A stretch of 64,000 nt of DNA, from assembly GCA_015680685.1 (NCBI GenBank), contig MNCI01002989.1, forward strand, positions 906,166-970,165. Direction: 5' to 3'. Under the pieces are notes generated by a model. It saw only the letters and a list, made by a program, of their open reading frames with translations, searched no databases and had not been told where the DNA came from. Shown here in pieces: positions 36,500 to 46,086 of the stretch. The position numbers and the translations under genes are program-made. This stretch comes from Gnetum montanum (taxonomy: Eukaryota > Streptophyta > Gnetopsida > Gnetales > Gnetaceae). The first letter of the stretch is position 1. The number at the start of each line of letters is the position of its first letter.

Positions 36500-36712
36500 G
36501 TGATCGTTGATGGGTTGGCAAAAAGGGACCATAAAGTCCAAATTTTTCCCCTAAGTTTTCTGCTGACACTTCGTCTTCAAAATCCTTGTAAAAATGTCTT
36601 AAACAATTGTGCAATTTGGTATCGATGTAGGAGAGGGCAACATCCGGGTCATAGTTGCTGGTGTAGGCCTTGCCTTCTTCAAGCTCATTGTCCACCATCA
36701 TCATCATCATAA
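36500..36712 (-). pseudogene. fragment of a plant CW-type zinc-finger protein gene (N-terminal exon)
   Basis: The minus strand reads ELEEGKAYTSNYDPDVALSY, then IDTKLHNCLRHFYKDFEDE, VSAENLGEKFG and LPTHQRSPSRLPQP. This matches, from memory of the family, the conserved N-terminal segment of plant CW-domain zinc-finger proteins (ELEEGEA, DPDVALSYIDEK, VSAENLGAKFGGYGSFLPTYQRSP). Only this exon is visible; the CW domain itself is not in the window. It is flanked by insertion-b sequence and is not a functional gene. Confidence 0.65.
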
Positions 36713-37029
36713 CTTTGCTGCCATAGCCGTTACTCTACACCACCACCATTGACGTTGCTCGAAACGCCAATCCAGAAGAAGCACGAAAAGTTGAAGGTGA
36801 TCCCAAGACACACTAAAACCCTATGCAAAACCACCGCCAGATGAAAACCACAAAAATTGTGCAAGGATCGCGCTTGACTATGCTTTATTGTGCCCCAGAA
36901 TCCCTAAACCTCCAGAATCCACCAAAATTTCCCTCGGATTTCCAACCTTCTCGACACTAATTTCGAACTCAACACAGTGCCTCTCGAGATCTTCGAAAAT
37001 ACTCCGCCAAACCAAAACTCTCTCAACAA

Positions 37030-37818
37030 GAGCAACAACAGCAGGGATGCCGAGAAGGCGTGGAGGTTTTCAGTAATGACGACGTCTACGAGGGCAAGTT
37101 TCATCAGGGCAAGTGTAGTGGAAGTGGGGTGTATTATTACTTTGTGAATGGTTGGTATGAGGGTGATTGGGTAGATGGAAAGTATGATGGCTATGGTGTC
37201 GAGACGTGGGCTCGCGGTAGCCGTTATCATGGTCAGTACCAACGTGGCTTCAGGCATGGCTACGGGGTTTATCGATTTTTTACTTGTGATATGTATGTCA
37301 GGCAATGGGCCAATGGCCAGAGCCATGGCACTGGTGTGTAGACCTGCGATGATGGTAGTCACTTTGTGGGCTAGTTCAAGGCAGGCGTCAAGCACAGCCT
37401 CGGCTATTATCATTTCAGGAACGGAGATACTTATGCAGGAGAATACTTTGCAGAAAAAATGCATGGGTTTGGTGTTTATAATTTTTCTAATGGACATCGA
37501 TATGAAGGTGCATGGCATGAAGGAAAAAGACAAGGTCTTGTTATGTATACGTTCAGAAATGGTGAAACTCAGTCAGGGTATTGGCACCAGGGAGTACTAT
37601 AGAGACCCAGTACACTAAATTCCCAGATAGGATTCATAAAGGGTGTGAATCATGTAAATAGTTTGCATGCTATACAAGAAGCAAGGTGTGCTGCATCAAA
37701 ATAATTTGAGGTGCCAAGAGTGGATGAAAAAGTTAACAAAGCTGTTGCTGCTGCAAACAAGGTAGCCACTGCAGCAAGGGTTGCAACTACAAGATATTCA
37801 TCACCTATAAACATTTAA
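37030..37818 (+). pseudogene. MORN-repeat protein pseudogene carried by insertion b
   Basis: One frame from 37060 to 37818 reads eight MORN repeats: DVYEGKFHQGKCSGSGVYYY, YEGDWVDGKYDGYGVETW, YHGQYQRGFRHGYGVYRF, then four more, to QSGYWHQGVL. A conserved tail PRVDEKVNKAVAAANKVATA follows. This matches the plant MORN family often labelled SET7/9-like, though MORN repeats alone give no methyltransferase activity. Four in-frame stops (TAG 37339, TAG 37372, TAG about 37600, TAA about 37704) break it. The N-terminal part is frame-shifted near 37060. No introns are seen in the repeat part. The base composition is GC-richer than the surroundings. Confidence 0.8.
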
Positions 37819-38139
37819 CCTTGTGGTGAATATAGCCACTAGATACTTGGCTTCATTTTAAATTTCCTATAAATGTTGTAATTTCATGACAATTGTAGCC
37901 TCTCAATTGACATTGTGGTTATAACCACTACAAAGGTCACTTGTCAACTACAACTTTTTTATCTCCATGGTGACCACTTGGCAACTGAATGGACCACTTG
38001 GCAACTGAATGAGCCACTTGGCAACTAAATGGGACACTTTTCAACTGCATCTTTTTTATCTCTATGGTGGTTATAACCACACATAATGTTTGTAACTTAC
38101 CTCACCTTCTCATGATGATTGTAACTACCTTGAGGTTAC

Positions 38140-38147
38140 TATAAAAG
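38140..38147 (+). promoter_or_regulatory. TATA box of insertion b
   Basis: TATAAAAG in GGTTACTATAAAAGGGCTTC. Insertion a has CCTATAGAAAGGCTTC at the homologous place (about 25540). This marks the U3/R side of the presumed LTR. Confidence 0.5.
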
Positions 38148-39439
38148 GGCTTCAAGGGTAGGAAGGAAAAGGGGTCTCAAAAAGGGGTCTCACTCTGGGT
38201 CTTGGTGGCTAGGGGGGAGTCTAGCTTAAAAAAAAAAAGAAAAAGGTCTTAAGAGAGAAGGAGGCCTTAGAAGAAAGGAAGGAGTCTCTAGGGGAGGAGG
38301 ATTTGTAAAGAAGACATTGTGAAAGATTGCTTGTAAGATGACTTGTTAAAGACAACATTTCAGCCTCTTTGTCATAGTCTTGTGAGTTATTCTTTGTTTT
38401 CTTCTACTTAAATTGTTTAGCTAGTGTTTTAGATAGTATCATGCTTGGCAAATAATTTTGGGATTTTTAGATTGCTCTTATTTTTCTTATTGCATGATAA
38501 AAAATTTCTATTAAAATTTTGCCATAGAAGAGCTTGTGTTTGAAAGCCTTAAGAGCATTTTAGTAGTGAATTTTATTATTGTGCAATGTATAAGAACTAC
38601 TATTGAGATTGTTGTAAGAGAGCCTCTGCTTGTAGTCAAGCTGTTGAATGATTCAATAGTTAAGAGGGTTCAGAAAATCTTTGGTATTTGGATAGGAATA
38701 GAATAGCTTCTTTTATCTTTAAAGTAAATCTCCATGGTATTTCAATCAGAAATTGTCAAGTATTGTGAAGGTTCTGTTGAATGCAATTGTTGACGTCCAT
38801 TATCTAGCCAAAATAAAGTCTCGCACGTGATAGTTTACACAACAAATTTCTAGGTAGCATAGTAGGATTGTCTTGAAGAAATTGCTTATTTGAGCATTGG
38901 AAGTTTAAACAATTCATACTTATTGAGTTTGGGATAGCTTTATTGCAAAGTGTTTACTCCGATCATTTTACCTTGTTTAAACATTTGAGATCTTTACACA
39001 AATATGCTTTCTTTTTCTCTTCTTTCTATTTCCATTGAATCTCGCTCTATTTCTAGTTTTCTTGTGGAACTCTCTCTTTCTCTGGAGAAAATTAGAAGTA
39101 GATTCATAGAGTTGTGCTTAAATGTTTTTGCAAAACTTTATTTGTTACAAGTTGGTATTATAAGGACCGCATATACTAGGCAATTGAACAAAATAGGAAC
39201 TCTCAACAACTCACAGTACTTAGCAAAGTTGGTTGAATCTCTTTAAGATAAGTCATTTACAGTTTCACACACAACCCAACCATCTCATTATTCACAACAG
39301 CACACACACATACTCACATTAACTACTGAGTCTATTTGGAGGTATCTGGGCCTTGGTGTTGCCAGAGACCAGCAAGCACCTAAATCCTGTTCAAGGACAC
39401 TTGTTGGCGGTCGCGTCCCAAACGGTCACCAACACTAAG

Positions 39440-39749
39440 GCTTAAAATTGGTAAAATCTAACCTAGATTAACCAATATTGATCATGTATTACCATATGTT
39501 CCTACCTTGATTGGTTTGGCCTTGTTTCACTCTGCCTTTGTTGTCTTTTCCAACTTGCCCTCAAGTGAAGGCAAGGTCAGCTGTGCCTACCCGACAATCT
39601 TTTAGTATTTGTTTTTCCTTCCAACCTTACACCGACGATTTAGGTCAGTATAGTAAATTGGCACTAGAAGGAGGGCCAAACTTGTTTACAGTCCTGTCAA
39701 AATGTTGATCAAGTTACCTGTTAAATGCTACACAGATCAACTGCTAAAA
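39440..39749. other. unassigned stretch, left end of Tat-like element 2
   Basis: Begins with the right half of the GCC unit broken by insertion b. The rest has no recognised motif. Confidence 0.4.
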
Positions 39750-40020
39750 CTAAAGCCCAACTCGGCTTACTCACGCTGAGCTTACTGATGCTGAGACTTG
39801 CTCATGCTGAGGTTACTCACGCTATGCTAGTTACTCATGCTGTGCCAATTACACATGTTGTGCTAGTTACTCACCCTAAGCCAATCCAGTCACTCACGCT
39901 GCATAGCTTGATCACACTGACAAGCCCAATCACTCACACTACACACGCTGCAGGTTAGTCACGCTGCACACACTGTAGGTTATTCACGCTGCACACGTTG
40001 CGAGCTACTCATGCTGCATG
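39750..40020 (+). repeat. short repeats of ACTCACGCTG words (5' side of Tat-like element 2)
   Basis: At least a dozen variants of (A/G)(C/T)TCA(C/T)GCTG occur at irregular steps of about 15-30 bp. The same word builds the dyads of array B at 44.3-44.95 kb. The frame through it (THAMLVTHAVPITHVVLVTH) is a by-product of the repeats. Confidence 0.8.
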
Positions 40021-40029
40021 TTGTCAGCT

Positions 40030-42650
40030 TGGACACATTGTCATGGAAACTTCCCACATCAACCCTACTTGTGCAATCCTCACACCAGAACAATATAACT
40101 TCATTTGTGTGAAAATCCAAGCAAACTTGCCTATCGATCGCATGGAAAGAGAGGCAAAGCAAAACTATGAACTCATCTACAAGGGAGGTCATGAGTTCAC
40201 TCCCTCAGTACTTGACATAATACCCCTTTCTGAGCCCCATCATCGACTCATATCTTAGCTTTTCATGGCAAGGAGTCAAGCCTTACAATCACCTCTGATA
40301 GAGCCTTAAAATGGAGATGAGGAAGATGACTTTGTCGTCCAATCTAAGCATGGGGATTCGTACCATACCGTCAGTCCTCACGCCTATACAAACCCATTAT
40401 TCCAACCTTTCCTAGAAGTAACCATGCTTCCTCCTTCATCTAAATACACATGAAGACCAACTTCTCGACAAGAAGTATCAACATCCATGTCCACCCACTA
40501 CACACCACTAATACAAACCCATGGAGCACCTCTGACTACTTCAACACAACACGTTCAGGATGTCACCTCACAAATTGTGGCTAGGCAATGGGTTTCACCA
40601 GCTGTCCAACAATACCAAACTGCTCACTACAATGTACCACACCCTAAAATCCCATCTCTGAATGCTACTTCGCCATGAAAACCAAGAATCCAACAGCCTC
40701 CCTTTCCACAAACAATGCAATAGTCGAATTACTATCAATCACAATCCACTCAACTCGCTGGTTTGCCTACTATCCAAGAGTGGGCAGACACAAAGAAAAT
40801 GATGCACATGTTAACTAAAGAGGTAGAGCACCTTAAAACTGTAAACACTAAGGAAATTTCTACCAAGATGGCCCAATCCACCCTTCAGTTCCACCATTAC
40901 CCTTGCCAAAGGAAATCTCATTACCTCAACTAACCAAGCACAATGGATAGGGAGACCCAAATGCCCACCTAGTGACATTCCAAATAGAATGCCTATTGCT
41001 TCAGGCCTGGCCTCATGTAATTCTGCATGTGTTTGCTATGTCCTTAGCAAGAAAAGCTTTAGATTGGTACCAAGCTCTACCTTGTAACTCCATATCCTCT
41101 TTGGAGGATTTGTTACATCAATTCGTTACTTATTTTAAATATAATCTAAAACCTGAAGCCACACTAGATAGCTTGATCTAGATTAAACAAGCACCTTTAG
41201 AGCTAGTGCAAAAATTCATCCAAAGGTGAAGTGCAGCCCTGAACGAACTCCACGAGCCCATACCTGAGACATACTTGCTCACCAGTTTTAAGGCCGCTGT
41301 GAATGACTTCATTAAATCAAAACTTTATTATTTGAGCACTCGTACTTTGAGTCAAGCATTTTCACAAATTAAGAACATAGAAGAGGTGGCACAATCTAGT
41401 AATGACCCAGCTTATGAGGACTACAGAAACCAACACACTTGCAAGCAAAACACAACAATAGCAACGGTGGCCACAAGCACAAAAGCAACCAACTGGGGCC
41501 CAATAGCTAAGCAACCCAAAGCCCCAGCTAATAAAACTACCAACTCTAGTGCTAACTTACCTACATCAACAGAGGCCACCCCAAGGTCCAACTTTCAGCA
41601 CAAGGACCACTCACAGTATACACCACTACCAATGCAACCCTCTCAACTACTAGAGTAACTCTTGAAAGCCAAGAAAATCCAACACAAACACGTGTCGGAG
41701 ATTACCCACAAAAACATGATAGGTACTATGAACTACTAAGAAACCCCACATTAGCAGTACCAAATGAGCCCCCGGTCCCACAAAATTTTAAATTGGACCA
41801 ATACTGTCATTACCATCAATTGGATGGTCACAGTATAGACAACTATCGTGCCTTGCAAGATGACCTGCAAAGAATAATAGAACAAGGCCAATTGGTGATC
41901 GACACGGTGAGCCAATCCAACACAAACGATGCCTCCTATGTCATAAACTCAATTAGCATAGCTGGCAAGCCCAACCTTGTGTAACAACCTTTTGTGATCC
42001 ATGTGCCTCCTAACAAGGCAAGGGTCCCCTTAGCCTCCACAAGCAAGAAGCCTTCCTTTGTGGTCAAGGTTCCACAGCACTCATCTGCCAAAATGTTAAA
42101 CTAGGATGATTCGTCCACTAAGATCAAGCCAACCAAAGCCACATGTCTAAAATCCTTCAATGGATCACATTTCATAGTTAAGGGTACAATCAACTTAGCC
42201 TTCGTGGTGGGAGAGCAATTCCCCACTAGTGCAGATTTCACTATCATAGAGGAGATTCCAGGTTTCAACATGATTCTAGGTAGGCCTTGGCTAGCCCAAC
42301 TAAGGGCCATCTCCTCTCTCATCCACCAAGAAATCCACCTTCCATACGAAGGTGGTCAAGTTATCATCCATGGTGATAATGTTTCCTCTTCGACTATCCA
42401 TGACATAGACATGATGCAAGTTTTGGAAGAAGAGTTTCTTAGTGGTACACCTATAGTAACCAACACAACGCCTAAGGCTAACACACCCGAACAAGTGGTT
42501 GAAGCCAACAGCCCTCCAGAGGATCCTAAGCCTTGCACACTCCCTAATCCATGCCTGGTTAGGAAGCAACTACATGACCAAGACTTTCCCTTGGCCAAAA
42601 ATGTGCTAGATGCCTGCCTACCCTTTGCCTCCACTTGGCATTTATTTTGA
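40030..42650 (+). pseudogene. gag-pro: degenerate gag-protease, Tat/Ogre-like element 2
   Basis: The best preserved gag-pro. An N-terminal Gag segment, ILTPEQYNFICVKIQANL and MEREAKQNYELIYKGG, is shared with element 3. The core has FAMSLARKALDWYQALP, then SSLEDLLHQFVTYFKYNL and LNELHEPIPETYLL (about 40970-41280), and VNDFIKSKLYYLSTRTLSQ. A Thr/Asn/Pro-rich linker follows. The CHH-type box YCHYHQLDGHSIDNYRALQ (about 41805-41860) has Tyr where the second Cys is expected. The protease end has EQFPTSADFTIIEEIPGFN, MILGRPWLAQL and LPYEGGQVIIHGDN. The aspartic active-site segment seen in element 3 was not found. About ten stops, mostly TAG, and some frameshifts are present. Confidence 0.8.
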
Positions 42651-42779
42651 CATTCATTTACATCGCACTAGCCTATGCGTTTACATTTTTCCTGCTAACT
42701 TAGATCACACATTTTGCTTTGTTTACACATTCATCAACTTAGTTTACACATTGCATTTGAAAAACATCAAACAAAAAAA

Positions 42780-43160
42780 AGAGCATAAAACTACAAAAAC
42801 ACATGGCCCGAAAAGACCTTAAACTAGCTTATAGCCCGAAACAGCCTAAAACTACCACTTTTGCATTGCTTTTCTTTCATTCATACATTTTAATTCTATC
42901 TATGACAGGTGTTGCTTGATGTTGTTTTCTGTCTAGTTGATTTTTACAGGATCTCGCAAACACACAACATGACCACACATGCAGCATCACACCTTAACAC
43001 AAGCAAGGTAAGCACTAGTCTGCTATGACTATCAACTGACATAGACAGTCCACTATGACTATAAACTGGCACAGCTCGTCCTTGGGTCATGACATTAAAT
43101 TGGCACAATAGCATGTCCTGGAGTCATGACAATAAACTGACACCACAGAGCTCTATCCGG
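42780..43160 (+). repeat. GCC-type minisatellite after gag-pro 2
   Basis: Units such as CATGGCCCGAAAAGACCTTA and AGCCCGAAACAGCC, then a drifted set (CTATGAC-ATAAACTGGCACA, CATGACAATAAACTGACACC), occupy the place held by GCC units in elements 1 and 3. The second half is more decayed. Confidence 0.65.
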
Positions 43161-43340
43161 TATGACACCAAACTACCACTTTGAAATCACACATGGTGGC
43201 TCCATCTCCTTGGCTGTTCTCAAGTTTAAAGTGCTTAGCCAACCGTTTCATTTGTGGTTTTCTTATCTTCTTGGAGTTGTGTTTGCAGGATGACACGCCT
43301 GAGGCGTTCATGCACAGATGCACTTCATCATGATGACAAG
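42950..43340 (+). other. two exon-like islands with splice signals after gag-pro 2
   Basis: Bases 42950-43007 are bounded by TTGATTTTTACAG and GCAAG|GTAAGC. Bases 43289-43340 are bounded by GTTGTGTTTGCAG and GACAAG|GTATC. Both lie on the gag strand in the gap after protease. Ogre/Tat elements are known to have an intron between protease and RT, so these may be remnants of it. No protein similarity is visible in the islands. Confidence 0.35.
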
Positions 43341-43399
43341 GTATCACAATCTTCCTAACGCCCGCAACTGGGTTAATCAACCTGTTCATAAGTACATTC

Positions 43400-44330
43400 C
43401 CTAATCCTGATACATTCCCTATTCCCCATCATGTTCCCTTTTAATTACATCCCCCGAATACATTCTACTCCCCAAAAGCTCTTGATACATTGTTACACAC
43501 TGTAACTCTCTAAGCAATTGCAACTCAAAACACAACACATGGTACATGATGCAAAATGCAAGCACTCGAGGATGAGCACAGCACTAAAAGCAAGCTCTTT
43601 CAAAAAGACCCAAGAAAACAAAAAAGAAAATATCAAAAATAAAACAAAAACAAAAGAAAAGAAGAAACAAACAAAAAGAAAAAGAACAAAAGGGTCCAAG
43701 AGCGAAATACATGGAAAAGATCTTCATAACCCCATTGACATCATAAACAAAGACTATTGGCTATTCTCATACAAGTCCCAAGCGAGAAGGCAACTATCTT
43801 GGAAAACAGTTACACTCATGTCTCAAAAAGATCACATTGCATATCATCGCGTGGCTTTGGCTATTTACAACGGGCTCCTATGAGCACTCTGTAAGAGTCC
43901 TGTTTCTCCAAATAACTCACCTCCTATGTCCTAGTTCCAAGTCTGCTAAAAAATAGCTATTGACAAGGAACAATGATATAGCTTGTCCACATGAGAGCAT
44001 TCCTATCTCACAATTCCAACAGCAATCATATCCCTTGATCAACTCTTGATTTTCCCAGTTACAACCAATCCCCTTCCATCTTGAACTGCATCTCCTCAAT
44101 CCCATGTACTTTTGAATACGGTGCAATGACGTCCAGCCAAGGACCAACGGTTAATGTTTGGTGCTTGGTTGTTCATCGTGTTTGTCAATGCCTCTCGGGT
44201 GGATTCCTCTAGATGTCAACAAAGAGGGGCCAATGAAACACCACTAATTTCTGCCTAACACTTTGAAATGAGAACGACTCAAGCCCTTTCTAGCATTCGG
44301 GAGGCAAAATTTGACTAAGACATGGGACTC
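43400..44330. other. unassigned stretch
   Basis: Includes an A-rich segment at 43600-43700. By analogy with elements 1 and 3, an antisense ORF could be expected here on the minus strand, but I could not recognise its exons. Confidence 0.4.
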
Positions 44331-44342
44331 ACGCCCAGCTTG

Positions 44343-44950
44343 CTCACGCTGTTAAGCTAACTTGCCCTCAGCGTAAGTAACTTCAACAACTTCAAAATCA
44401 AGTCGAAGATGGTCCAATTTGAGGATGCAACCTATCCTCAACGGCCACTGACATCCACTCTAGGTTTTAGCATTCAAAATACAAATTTTGAGCCAAATTG
44501 AACACATTTTCTAACACACGCTACACTCATGCTGGCAGCATGAGTCTAGTGTGACCAACTCTAGGAGCCTCAAAATTGAGTCAAACTAACTTGATTTCAA
44601 CGGTGCAAGTTATCCTTAGGGTTCACAGTCAACAACCTCCAGTCCCAACCTCTAGAAATCCTAGTTTCAAGTCCAAAATTGCAAGTTTTTTTCACTCACG
44701 CTGTAGACACGTAGGCAGTGTGAGTGTAGCATGAGTTGCCAAAAGTGGCTCCAAATAAGGCACATCCAAGCTCAAATTCCAGATTTCAAATCACTCTCAA
44801 GGTTAGACACAAACAGACAACTGCTGCACTCAAGAAACAAGCTTCAAAATTTAAAATTTGGAGTAAAACATGTCATTTTACCTCACTCACACTAAGGTCA
44901 CGCTAGGGACACGCTGGCAGCATAAGTGCAGCATGAGTGCAACGTGAGTA
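44343..44950. repeat. array B: ~190-bp repeat with CTCATGCTGGCAGCATGAG-type dyads
   Basis: Dyads or dyad halves start near 44343, 44525, 44707 and 44910 (steps of about 182-203). The one at 44525 is palindromic except at its centre. Units share phrases such as CAAAATTGAGTC and TCAACAACCTCC. The word matches 39750-40020 and differs from arrays A and C. Confidence 0.75.
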
Positions 44951-44989
44951 CTGGTCACGCCCAGACAAAAGCACTCCAATTCTATGTTA

Positions 44990-45216
44990 CCCTCCAAGTC
45001 TCTCCAATGTAGTTGTTCATCTTGATGAAGAATAAAGGTAAAGTTGAGTACATATTCATCATGATGAATATATACCACATGGAATTGTTGAGGAACTGGC
45101 AGTTCTTGGTTACGTGTGTTGTATTGCCGACTATCTCTTGTGTTGGTCCTAGGCGGTGAAGTGCTCTTATGTGAAGAAGAAGACATCTTTGTTTTGTTCG
45201 GTGTGTGATTTACCAT
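44990..45216 (-). pseudogene. short 5' ORF after primer binding site of the 45.3-46.1 kb LTR
   Basis: ATG at 45216 (or 45186) opens a Ser/Thr-rich N terminus (MSSSSHKSTSPPRTN) and continues as HHDEYVLNFTFILHQDEQ to about 44990. There the frame runs into array B words. It lies about 90 bp after the primer binding site, where the first ORF of an LTR element belongs. No match to a named domain is seen. Confidence 0.4.
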
Positions 45217-45306
45217 TATCTTATCTTTTCTTGATTAACCCTAAGGGTTTGTTCTAGCATCCCAACAATATGGATGATTTCCTATGTTCTACACAAACAA
45301 CTAAGT

Positions 45307-45324
45307 TCCCCGGCAATAGCACCA
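45307..45324 (-). promoter_or_regulatory. primer binding site (tRNA-Asp type)
   Basis: The minus strand reads TGGTGCTATTGCCGGGGA. The common plant gypsy site complementary to tRNA-Asp is TGGCGCCGTTGCCGGGGA, so three C-to-T or G-to-A changes separate them. It follows the CA end of the LTR by one or two bases. Confidence 0.8.
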
Positions 45325-45325
45325 A

Positions 45326-46086
45326 TGATGAGTGGCGAGGTACCCCTACACTCAACCATACAAATACGAGCATTCACGTGCTATCCGGTCGAACTCCAAG
45401 GACTAGGTGCTTACGCGCCCTAATGGAACACTTAAGGTTAATCAATCATTGTCTTCCCAAACTTACTTGTATTGTCATGGTTGTATGGTTAAGTAAGCTT
45501 GAGGTATATGATTATTATATCTTTTATTTTTTTAATGTCTTTACACTAATAGGGAAAGGTGAAGAGAACTAAGTGACTAACTTATATTGACTATTCACTA
45601 ACTAAGTTCTAATTGATCCTAAAACCAATATTTGTTCCCACGTTCCGCACACATCCTGAACCAGTGTAACACTGCTAGGATTACCAAATGTTAATCGTTA
45701 CTGGGTAACCAAGCACTACACACATGCTCGAAGCAGTCGTACTGAGTGCACTTAACTAGGAGTGTCAAGGGTTGAGAGAGATTAATTATCTAGGAAAGCA
45801 TTTAACAGTAATTAAATACTATTTAGCTTAGTCCATATGCTGTAAGGTTTATCAAAAAGTTCATCTTTATTGTTGTACACAAATGTGTGCTCAGGTACAA
45901 TTTGCTCAAATAAAGATCTATTCACTTTAAGACTCCTACTGTGGGCACATGGATATTATTCTAACTCTGGAATGGTAAAACTGCTATAGTTTGGCTAAGA
46001 GTCTAAGTCTAACTGACTAAATAAGGGAAAGCTGCCTCTTATTTATAGACATTGCGGTGGGCCACGATATTGTGTACGTGATATCA
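45326..46086 (-). mobile_element. LTR (761 bp) inserted into a Tat-like RT gene
   Basis: In minus orientation it starts TGATATCACGTACACAATAT at 46086 and ends CA at 45326, next to the primer binding site. TATAAATA lies at 46047-46040. RT coding of element 3 stops exactly at 46087. No partner LTR is seen in the window, so the element is truncated or rearranged on its left side. Confidence 0.7.

Larger units (their letters stand above)
36197..39439 (+). mobile_element. LTR-type insertion b carrying MORN and CW-type gene fragments
   Basis: The element 36202-39434 (3233 bp) begins TGTTGGCACATTTTGGCC and ends GGTCACCAACA, so TGTTGG and CCAACA form a 6-bp terminal inversion. CTAAG flanks it at 36197-36201 and 39435-39439. 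It interrupts a GCC-type unit: the left flank CATGACCTACTAAG joined to GGCTTAAAATTGG restores the motif. A TATA box lies at 38140. The left 1.7 kb, upstream of the TATA box, holds host gene sequence. No second LTR is seen inside, so a solo LTR whose U3 holds captured genes is the simplest reading. Confidence 0.85.

Noticed and set aside
36904-37533. 209-residue minus-strand ORF over the MORN region
   Set aside because: Antisense shadow of the MORN coding sequence. Its composition mirrors the sense repeats.
37060-37818. Functional MORN protein or histone methyltransferase gene
   Set aside because: Four in-frame stops, a frameshift near the N terminus, and no SET domain. It lies inside an LTR-type insertion.
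39725-39958. Small ORF with THAxxxTHA repeats as a peptide gene
   Set aside because: Repeats derive from the ACTCACGCTG DNA words, which continue out of frame on both sides.
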